DNA of 64,000 nt, from the NCBI RefSeq assembly GCF_001469895.1, contig NZ_LOPY01000052.1:186001-250000 (forward strand), written 5' to 3'. Under the pieces are notes generated by a model, which searched no databases, was not told the origin of the DNA, and saw nothing but the letters and a program-made list of their open reading frames with translations. Below are positions 57,207 through 64,000 of this stretch, piece after piece. Numbering within the stretch: the first letter of the stretch is position 1; each line of letters begins with the position of its first letter. This DNA is from Pseudoalteromonas sp. XI10 (GTDB lineage: Bacteria; Pseudomonadota; Gammaproteobacteria; Enterobacterales; Alteromonadaceae). A program made the position numbers and the translations under genes.

Positions 57207-57569
57207 ATGAAAAGAATTTTAGCAGTAGACGATTCTGCATCTATGCGCCAAATGGTTGGTTTTACGCTTAAAAAAGCTGGCTTTGATGTTACAGAAGCGA
57301 AAGACGGCAGCGAAGCTTTAAATATCGCAAAACAACAAGGCTTTGATGCTGTTATTTCTGATGTGAATATGCCGGTAATGGATGGTATTACCCTTATTCG
57401 TGAGTTACGTAGCTTACCTAATTACAAGTTCACACCTTTACTGATGCTGACCACAGAGTCGGGTCTTGATAAAAAGTCTGAAGGTAAAGCTGCTGGTGCA
57501 ACTGGTTGGATTGTTAAGCCATTTAATCCTGAGCAATTGTTAGCGGTATTGAAAAAAGTGATTCGCTAA
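57207..57569 (+). CDS. cheY: CheY-type response regulator
   Basis: A 120-aa single receiver domain. Acidic pocket D8/D9, phosphoacceptor D52 (ISDVNMPVMDG), conserved Thr in LMLTTES and Lys104 (VKPF). It is the target of the adjacent CheA. It lacks any output domain. With a STAS partner and a soluble receptor it may control a process other than flagellar bias. Confidence 0.93.
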   Translation: MKRILAVDDSASMRQMVGFTLKKAGFDVTEAKDGSEALNIAKQQGFDAVISDVNMPVMDGITLIRELRSLPNYKFTPLLMLTTESGLDKKSEGKAAGATGWIVKPFNPEQLLAVLKKVIR

Positions 57570-57584
57570 TAATAGGAGCGGGGC

Positions 57585-59666
57585 ATGAGTATAGATCTAA
57601 GCCAATTTTTTGAAGTATTCTTCGAAGAAAGCTTTGAAGGACTCGACGCTATGGAGGCTGAGTTATTAAACTTAGTGCCTGGCGAAGAAGACTTAGAGAC
57701 GATAAATACAATTTTTCGCGCTGCGCATTCAATAAAAGGAGGCAGCGGTACCTTTGGTTTTAGTGCTGTTGCAGACTTTACTCATGTTCTTGAAACTCTG
57801 TTAGATCAAATTCGTGAAGGTTCACGGGATCTTACTGCTGAGCATGTAAATTTACTTTTAAAATCAGTTGACTGTTTACGGGCTTTACTCAGAACTCTAC
57901 AAGCTGAGCAGCAGCCAGACTTAACTGAAGCTGATGAATTGCGTATTAAGTTTGAAGAAATTCTTGGTATGCGTGCTGCAAGTAAAGAGACTGAGCAAGC
58001 GCAAGAAGCTGTTAGCGAAAGCAGCTTTAATACCTATCAAATCGATTTCAAACCACATCATCATTTATTTAAAACCGGTAATGAACCACTGTATATGATC
58101 AGTGAGTTGGCTGAGCTAGGTGAGCTTGAAACACAATCCTTTCAAGATGATGTGCCTGATATTACTAACCTTGCCCCTGAAGACTGTTTCTTATCGTGGC
58201 GCTTTTTTTTAACCACAGACAAAGAGCAAAGCTGCATCGAAGAAATTTTCGAATGGGTTGAAGATGACGCTGATATCACCATCACCCTATGTGGTGGTTT
58301 GTTTGGTGATGAAGAGATTACAGCAGCTGAAACCGTTGCTGAAGAAACTGCGCCAGCACAAGAGGCTGAGCCTGCAGAAGTTAAACCAACTACTGATTCT
58401 AAAAAGCCAGCGCCAGTTAAAGCAACCACGGCCAATGCAGAATCAACCTCAATTAGGGTTGGTATCGATAAAGTCGATTCATTGATTAATATGGTCGGTG
58501 AATTAGTTATTACCCAAGCGATGTTAAGTCAATTGGGAGAGCAAGAAATCACAGAAACAACAATAGCCTCGCTACAAGAGGGCTTGGCTCAGCTGGCACA
58601 TAATACTCGTGACTTACAGGAAAATGTCATGCGTATTCGCATGTTGCCAATAAGCTTTGTGTTTAGTCGCTTTCCTCGCTTAGTGCGCGATATCTCGCAA
58701 AAGCTTGATAAACAAGTCGAGCTTAAATTACTGGGTGAACAAACTGAACTAGATAAAACGGTAATGGAGAAGCTTTCTGATCCTATGGTGCATCTAGTGA
58801 GAAACTCCTTAGATCATGGCTTAGAAACCGTTGATAAACGTGTCGCTGCAGGCAAAAACCCTGTAGGCACAGTAACGCTCAATGCGTTTCATCAAGGTGG
58901 CAATATCGTTATCGAAATTATGGACGATGGCCAAGGTCTTAATACCAGTAAAATTCGTGAAAAGGCGATTAAAAACGGCCTAATTTCAGAAACTGATGAG
59001 TTGTCTGATAACGAAATCAATGAGCTTATTTTCTTACCAGGGTTTTCTACAGCCGATCAAGTCAGCGACTTATCGGGTCGTGGCGTGGGTATGGATGTAG
59101 TTAGGCGAAATATTGAAGCGCTTAGCGGCTCTGTTGAGGTGGCGTCTGCACCAGGCGTGGGGTCGACATTTACAATTCGCTTACCGCTAACATTGGCTAT
59201 CTTAGATGGGCAGTTAGTCCGGATTGCTGAGCACACTTACATCATCCCACTGATTTCGATTATTGAGTCATTGCAAATCGACATTAGTAAAGTGAGTCGG
59301 GTAGGCAAAGACTTAGATGTGCTGCGCTTACGTGACGAATATATTCCAATCTTAAGGCTTTACAACATTTTCAATCATCAAGGGGCGATTGAAACGCTTG
59401 ATAAAACCTTGTTGGTTGTGGTTGAGAGTGACAACCAAAAAGTAGGTTTATTGGTTGATGACTTACTATCGCAACAGCAAGTGGTAATCAAAAGCTTAGA
59501 GGCCAATTATCAAAAAGTTGATGGTGTCTCAGGGGCGACAATTTTGGGTGATGGTCGTGTTTCTTTGATTGTTGATATTAGTGGTTTGATTAAATTATCT
59601 GGGCTTAGAAAGCCTGGGAGCCAAGAATTGATTATTGAATCAAAAGCGAATTTGGAGGCGTCATGA
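57585..59666 (+). CDS. cheA: Chemotaxis histidine kinase CheA
   Basis: A 693-aa kinase. The HPt domain has H48 (RAAHSIKGGSG). A variable P2-like region follows (about 150-280, including LAPEDCFLSWRFFL). The dimerisation/ATPase core shows HLVRNSLDHGLE and GRGVGMDVVRRNIEAL, and a CheW-like domain ends the protein (LAILDGQLVRI...). AGGAG precedes the start. It overlaps cheW by four bases. Confidence 0.96.
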   Translation: MSIDLSQFFEVFFEESFEGLDAMEAELLNLVPGEEDLETINTIFRAAHSIKGGSGTFGFSAVADFTHVLETLLDQIREGSRDLTAEHVNLLLKSVDCLRALLRTLQAEQQPDLTEADELRIKFEEILGMRAASKETEQAQEAVSESSFNTYQIDFKPHHHLFKTGNEPLYMISELAELGELETQSFQDDVPDITNLAPEDCFLSWRFFLTTDKEQSCIEEIFEWVEDDADITITLCGGLFGDEEITAAETVAEETAPAQEAEPAEVKPTTDSKKPAPVKATTANAESTSIRVGIDKVDSLINMVGELVITQAMLSQLGEQEITETTIASLQEGLAQLAHNTRDLQENVMRIRMLPISFVFSRFPRLVRDISQKLDKQVELKLLGEQTELDKTVMEKLSDPMVHLVRNSLDHGLETVDKRVAAGKNPVGTVTLNAFHQGGNIVIEIMDDGQGLNTSKIREKAIKNGLISETDELSDNEINELIFLPGFSTADQVSDLSGRGVGMDVVRRNIEALSGSVEVASAPGVGSTFTIRLPLTLAILDGQLVRIAEHTYIIPLISIIESLQIDISKVSRVGKDLDVLRLRDEYIPILRLYNIFNHQGAIETLDKTLLVVVESDNQKVGLLVDDLLSQQQVVIKSLEANYQKVDGVSGATILGDGRVSLIVDISGLIKLSGLRKPGSQELIIESKANLEAS

Positions 59667-60148
59667 TTGCACAGCACGACGACCTGCATAACAAGCTAAA
59701 CCTTGAACAAGATCAAGATGTAAAACAGTTTTTAACCTTCTTCATGGCTGAAGAAGAGTATGGTGTTGATATTTTAACGGTGCAAGAAATTCGCAGTTGG
59801 GAAGAAATTACGGTGATCCCTAATTCACCTGATTTCGTCAAAGGGGTTATCAATCTGCGTGGCACCATAGTGCCAATTATTGATTTAAGGCTTCGTTTTG
59901 GTATTTCAGCCATCGAATACGGGCCGTTAACCGTTGTAATTGTTCTAAAAGTACAGCTTGAAAATACATGTAAAATTATGGGCATCGCCGTTGATGCCGT
60001 CTCGGATGTCTATAGCATTGCTGAGCATGAAGCGAAGGCAGTGCCACATTTGTCTGACTCAGACAACGCGCAATTTGTTGCGGGTTTAGTCAATGTGGGT
60101 GAGAAAATGGTCGCATTACTTGACCTACAAAAAACAATGGACATTTAA
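59663..60148 (+). CDS. cheW: CheW coupling protein
   Basis: A 161-aa SH3-like coupling protein. QFLTFFMAEEEYGVDILTVQEIR and VIPNSPDFVKGVINLRGTIVPIIDLR are the CheW signature. It links receptors to CheA. It overlaps cheA and lies 29 bases before the receptor gene. Confidence 0.95.
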   Translation: MIAQHDDLHNKLNLEQDQDVKQFLTFFMAEEEYGVDILTVQEIRSWEEITVIPNSPDFVKGVINLRGTIVPIIDLRLRFGISAIEYGPLTVVIVLKVQLENTCKIMGIAVDAVSDVYSIAEHEAKAVPHLSDSDNAQFVAGLVNVGEKMVALLDLQKTMDI

Positions 60149-60177
60149 CTGGGTAGATTAACAAGAAGGTGAAGGGT

Positions 60178-62505
60178 ATGGGATGGTTTAGCAGTCCTAA
60201 AAATGTTGAGTCGGAAAATGATTTAGTTATTGCGGCACTTAAAAAGTCGCAAGCGATGATTGAGTTTCAACCGTCGGGGCAGATCATAACTGCCAATGCT
60301 AATTTCTTAAACACCATGGGTTACCGACTCGAAGAAATCCAAGGGCAACACCACTCTATGTTTGTTGCTGAACAAGAGTCGCAAAGCCCAGAGTACCAAC
60401 AGTTTTGGCAGCGATTACGCAGCGGTGAGTTCTTCACTGATGAATTTAAGCGTGTCGGTAAAAATGGCAAACAAGTTTGGATCCAAGGTACCTATAACCC
60501 AATTATTGATAGTAATGGTAATGTCACTAAAGTTATCAAATTTGCGACTGACATCACACCGCAAAAAGAGCTTGAACGTCAGTCAAAACGTGATGCCGAT
60601 TTATCAAATGCGCTGCGTGTTTGCCAAGCTAATGTGATGATTGCCGATAACGATTTAAAAATTATCTTTGTTAATGAGCAAGTAAAGCAAATGCTGCAAG
60701 CTCGCGAATCAACGTTACAAACTGTGCTGCCGAGCTTTTCAGTTGCTAACCTAATTGGAACCTGCGTTGATGATTTTCATAAACAACCGTCACACCAACG
60801 TGAGCTGCTAAAAACCTTATCTGAACCATACAAAACCACATTGCGTTTGGCGGGGCTTATTTTTAGCTTGATTGCGACTCCTTGGGTAAGCGCTTCGGGT
60901 AAGCGTTTAGGTACTATTGTTGAGTGGCAAGATATTACTGATAGTGTAAATAAAGCGGATGCTGAAAAGCGTGCAGCAGAAGAAAACTTGCGAGTACGCC
61001 GAGCACTTGATCGCGTGGCAACCAATACCATGATTGCAGATTCTGGTAACAACATTATTTACATGAACGAAGCCGTTCTGAACATGATGAAGGTTGCTGA
61101 AAGTGATTTACGTAAAGATTTACCTAACTTCAACAGTAATAATTTAATTGGTCAAAATATTGATGTATTCCATAAGAATCCAGCGCATCAACGTAATATG
61201 CTTGCTAAGTTAAGTGACACTTACAGCACTGAAATTCAAGTCGGCGGTCGTACTTTTGGTTTAGTCGCAAACCCTATTTTCACCCCAGACAATGAGCGTA
61301 TTGGAACGGTTGTTGAGTGGGAAGATAGAACAGCTGAAGTCGCAATTGAAAAGGAAATTGCCGGCCTTGTTGCTGCAGCGGGTAAAGGTGATTTGCAAGC
61401 GCGTGTTGAAGAAGCGGGTAAACAAGGTTTCTTCTTACGTCTGGCACAGGGCTTAAATAGCCTAGTTAGTATTGTTGATGATGCAGTAAAAGACACTGGC
61501 AATATGCTTGATGCTATGGCGAACGGTGACTTATCAAAACGTATTGAGCAAGACTACCAAGGTTCATTCGATAAGTTAAAACGTGATGCAAATGCCACAG
61601 CTGATAAGCTTACTGAAGTGATTAATCGCATTAATACCTCAGCAACCTTGGTTGCTAGTGGTGCAGAAGAAATCTCGCAAGGTAATGCTGATTTAAGTCA
61701 ACGTACTGAAGAGCAGGCTTCATCACTTGAAGAAACAGCGTCAAGCATGGAAGAGATGACCAGTACAGTTCGTCAAAATGCTGATAATGCTAAAGAAGTA
61801 AATGAACTTGCTGAAGAAACACGTACTAAAGCACAAAAAGGTGGCGAAGTTGTAAATCGCGCTGTAATCAGTATGTCAGCAATTAATGAATCAAGTAAGA
61901 AGATTGCAGACATCATCAGTGTCATTGATGAAATTGCTTTCCAAACAAATCTACTTGCGCTGAATGCCGCTGTCGAAGCAGCACGAGCAGGTGAACAAGG
62001 CCGAGGTTTCGCGGTTGTTGCTGGTGAGGTTCGTAACTTAGCGCAACGTTCAGCTGCTGCAGCAAAAGAAATCAAAGAATTGATCCGAGACAGTGTTGGA
62101 AAAGTTGAGGATGGTACATTACTGGTTAATGAATCGGGTTCAACATTACAAGAAATTGTTACGGCGGTGCAAAGAGTTACAGCAATGATTTCTGATATTG
62201 CTCAAGCTTCTGAAGAGCAAAGCTCTGGTATTGAACAAGTTAATAAAGCCATTGCTCAAATGGATGAAATGACTCAGCAAAATGCTGCTTTAGTTGAGCA
62301 AGCATCTGCCGCAGGTGAATCAATGGCTGAGCAAGCGAATGATATGAGCCGCTTATTAAACTTCTTCTCGTTATCAAATAACGAGATGGATATTACAAGC
62401 CGCGCAAGTTCAGCCCCTGCTCCTAAAACGCCAAGCTCACCTGTGCGTTCAGCGCCAAAAGGCAATAACTTTGTTGACCCTAGTGATGAGTGGGAAGAGT
62501 TTTAA
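60178..62505 (+). CDS. Soluble PAS-containing methyl-accepting chemotaxis receptor
   Basis: A 775-aa receptor with no membrane helix. PAS1 (about 20-125, [19 protein letters not shown]) is followed by two related PAS-like units carrying a DxFHKxPxHQR motif (about 155-265 and 275-385), then HAMP-like segments ([18 protein letters not shown]) and the signalling domain with the hairpin tip [20 protein letters not shown]. The C-terminus is EWEEF, a CheR-binding pentapeptide. The start is the ATG at 60178 behind GAAGG. A cytoplasmic signal, perhaps redox or gas, is likely but unproven. Confidence 0.93.
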   Translation: MGWFSSPKNVESENDLVIAALKKSQAMIEFQPSGQIITANANFLNTMGYRLEEIQGQHHSMFVAEQESQSPEYQQFWQRLRSGEFFTDEFKRVGKNGKQVWIQGTYNPIIDSNGNVTKVIKFATDITPQKELERQSKRDADLSNALRVCQANVMIADNDLKIIFVNEQVKQMLQARESTLQTVLPSFSVANLIGTCVDDFHKQPSHQRELLKTLSEPYKTTLRLAGLIFSLIATPWVSASGKRLGTIVEWQDITDSVNKADAEKRAAEENLRVRRALDRVATNTMIADSGNNIIYMNEAVLNMMKVAESDLRKDLPNFNSNNLIGQNIDVFHKNPAHQRNMLAKLSDTYSTEIQVGGRTFGLVANPIFTPDNERIGTVVEWEDRTAEVAIEKEIAGLVAAAGKGDLQARVEEAGKQGFFLRLAQGLNSLVSIVDDAVKDTGNMLDAMANGDLSKRIEQDYQGSFDKLKRDANATADKLTEVINRINTSATLVASGAEEISQGNADLSQRTEEQASSLEETASSMEEMTSTVRQNADNAKEVNELAEETRTKAQKGGEVVNRAVISMSAINESSKKIADIISVIDEIAFQTNLLALNAAVEAARAGEQGRGFAVVAGEVRNLAQRSAAAAKEIKELIRDSVGKVEDGTLLVNESGSTLQEIVTAVQRVTAMISDIAQASEEQSSGIEQVNKAIAQMDEMTQQNAALVEQASAAGESMAEQANDMSRLLNFFSLSNNEMDITSRASSAPAPKTPSSPVRSAPKGNNFVDPSDEWEEF

Positions 62506-62516
62506 AACTCTTCCCA
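62491..62516. repeat. 26-bp perfect palindrome at the receptor stop codon
   Basis: Arms TGGGAAGAGTTTT and its exact complement AAAACTCTTCCCA with no spacer. The left arm encodes the receptor's final WEEF and the stop. It can fold as a hairpin with a TTAA loop, but no T run follows, so it is not a normal terminator. Confidence 0.85.
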
Positions 62517-62570
62517 ACTAAATTCTAACTAGTTAATTGCATCTAATGTTACAGCTGCAGGGTCAGGCTC

Positions 62571-63389
62571 ATGAAAGAGTTTTTATTAACGGATAGTGAT
62601 TTCAAAGCTATTTCGTCACAAGTGTATGATGCTTGCGGCATTGTCTTAGCAGAGCACAAACGCGAGATGGTTTACTCGCGTTTGGCAAGACGTATTCGCC
62701 AACATAAGCTTAAGAACTTTAAAGAATATTTAGACTTTCTTGAAGAGAATAAAGAGCAAGAGTTTAGTGAGTTTATTAATGCCATAACCACTAATCTGAC
62801 TTCTTTCTTTCGTGAGCCACACCACTTTAGTTATCTAAAAAATACTATAGTCCCCAAACTGCTGATTAGTAATGCTAAACAAAAGCGTGTAAGGGTGTGG
62901 TCTGCTGGTTGCTCGACCGGCGAAGAGCCTTATACCATTGCTATGACTTTAAGCAGCCTATTTCCGTCTGATTGGGATGTGAAAATCCTAGCTACTGACT
63001 TAGACTCAAATGTGCTCGCTAAAGCACAGGCTGGCACTTATACCGCTGCCAATGTGAATGGTTTAGACAAAAGCCAACTTAAGCGCTGGTTTCTAAAAAG
63101 CCATGACGGTCAGTTATATAAAGTAAAACCCGAACTACAAAAGAATATTTTCTTTAAACGTCTAAACTTATTACAAAGCTGGCCTATGAAAGGGCCGTTT
63201 GATGTTATTTTTTGTCGCAATGTAGTTATCTACTTCGATAAGCCGACGAAAGATACTCTATTTAAACGTTATTACGATTTGTTGACCGATTCAGGTCATT
63301 TATTCTTGGGGCATTCCGAAACACTGGGTAAGGACCACAAAGAGTTTAAGAATTTAGGCCAAACTATCTATCAAAAAGGTGGTCTATGA
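62571..63389 (+). CDS. cheR: Chemotaxis methyltransferase CheR
   Basis: A 272-aa SAM-dependent methyltransferase that adds methyl groups to receptor glutamates. The N-terminal helical domain is followed by a SAM fold with WSAGCSTGEEPYTIAM and VIFCRNVVIYFDKPT. The beta-subdomain of pentapeptide-binding CheR proteins fits the receptor's EWEEF tail. It overlaps cheD by four bases. Confidence 0.95.
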   Translation: MKEFLLTDSDFKAISSQVYDACGIVLAEHKREMVYSRLARRIRQHKLKNFKEYLDFLEENKEQEFSEFINAITTNLTSFFREPHHFSYLKNTIVPKLLISNAKQKRVRVWSAGCSTGEEPYTIAMTLSSLFPSDWDVKILATDLDSNVLAKAQAGTYTAANVNGLDKSQLKRWFLKSHDGQLYKVKPELQKNIFFKRLNLLQSWPMKGPFDVIFCRNVVIYFDKPTKDTLFKRYYDLLTDSGHLFLGHSETLGKDHKEFKNLGQTIYQKGGL

Positions 63390-64000
63390 GTAGTCATTTT
63401 AAACCTGTATTGTCTGGTTTTGAGCACGTTAAACGGTTTTGGGATGGCAAGCGCCATAAAGTGGTTGCTAAAGTATTACCAGGCGAATTTTATGTGTCTA
63501 AGTCTGATGAATTGATCACAACTGTGTTAGGTTCGTGTATTGCTGCATGTATTTACGATGAAGGCTTAGGTATTGGTGGTATGAATCATTTTATGCTGCC
63601 GGCGGAAAAAGGCGTTGATCCGAGCAACGCACATAGCCTTAATTGCCGTTATGGTAACTGGGCAATGGAATACTTGATAAATGAAATCCTAAAAAATGGC
63701 GGCTCTAGACGCAATCTCAAAGTAAAGCTGTTTGGCGGCGGGAAAATAATCCGCTCAATGACAGATATTGGTGTTGGCAACATTCGTTTTGCAAATGCCT
63801 ATGTACTTGAGGAAGGTTTAGATTTAGTATCCCATGATGTTGGCGGGCCTTGGCCACGTAAGGTGATGTTTGATCCACAAACAGGCAAGGCGCAGGTTAA
63901 GAAAATGCGTGAATTGCATTCTGATAAGCTTGAAAAACGTGAAATTAAATACTTACACGATATTGAGCAGCAAGATGCAGAAACGGATATTGAATTATTT
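63386..64000 (+). CDS. cheD: CheD, receptor glutamine deamidase (C-terminus cut by window edge)
   Basis: Open for 205 codons to the window edge. The catalytic Cys lies in TTVLGSCIAACIYDE and the His in GGMNHFMLP; NCRYGNWAMEYLINEI and KLFGGGKI are typical. CheD deamidates receptor glutamines. The start codon overlaps the cheR stop (ATGA). The usual next gene is cheB, but that is not visible here. Confidence 0.93.
   Translation, partial: MSSHFKPVLSGFEHVKRFWDGKRHKVVAKVLPGEFYVSKSDELITTVLGSCIAACIYDEGLGIGGMNHFMLPAEKGVDPSNAHSLNCRYGNWAMEYLINEILKNGGSRRNLKVKLFGGGKIIRSMTDIGVGNIRFANAYVLEEGLDLVSHDVGGPWPRKVMFDPQTGKAQVKKMRELHSDKLEKREIKYLHDIEQQDAETDIELF

Overview
The window is ordinary, gene-dense chromosome of a marine gammaproteobacterium. 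Gene content, gene order, moderate-to-low GC and AT-rich spacers all suggest the Alteromonadales, most likely Pseudoalteromonas; this is inferred from recognised families, not from a database match. I see no rRNA, tRNA, CRISPR array, prophage, integrase or transposase gene. Nearly every gene is intact; the only partial ones are ubiB (left edge) and cheD (right edge).

Layout. 1-2541: ubiE-ubiJ-ubiB ubiquinone operon (minus). 2663-7384: a GGDEF-like protein with degenerate active-site motifs, a DUF885 lipoprotein, and a membrane-anchored FMN glutamate-synthase-like protein. 7436-16320: methionine salvage (MTA cycle): mtnK and mtnA divergent, then a CadC/TolB-type membrane regulator, then mtnB-mtnC-mtnD plus a gamma-glutamylcyclotransferase-like gene, divergent from a KMTB aminotransferase and an omega-amidase. 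Both divergent spacers carry a similar tandem MetJ-like operator. 16386-24707: manC, REP-like repeats, an ABC-F/DUF2390 pair, yheV, slyX with a WD40 lipoprotein, fkpA, an LD-carboxypeptidase and rsd. 24708-25319: a long spacer with a candidate minus-strand small RNA. 25320-29758: hemE, sthA, and an acyl-CoA desaturase divergent from fabR with a perfect palindromic operator at the desaturase promoter. 29958-34794: leuL leader peptide, attenuator and leuABCD. 34918-38298: small secreted proteins, a TerB-like gene, a 262-bp element with 16-bp perfect terminal inverted repeats (MITE-like), an FMN reductase and a LysR regulator. 38295-42430: norR divergent from nnrS-hmp (nitric oxide stress) with NorR boxes and a sigma-54 promoter. 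42464-47366: lipoproteins, an S41 protease, endonuclease I, VOC, PepSY and thioesterase genes. 47528-48145: lexA with two SOS boxes. 48583-56755: a caa3-type cytochrome c oxidase with its assembly, heme A and copper-delivery genes. 56925-64000: a chemotaxis operon (STAS, cheY, cheA, cheW, soluble PAS receptor, cheR, cheD) resembling the Che2/F7 type.

Most of the gene content is well known. The parts that reward a second look are regulatory and non-coding: the candidate sRNA upstream of hemE, the MITE-like element fitted between two stop codons, the repeated MetJ-like operators, the desaturase/fabR palindrome, the NorR/sigma-54 control region, the leu attenuator, and a 26-bp perfect palindrome that encodes the receptor's CheR-tethering tail and its stop codon. 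I found no clearly undescribed multi-gene system.
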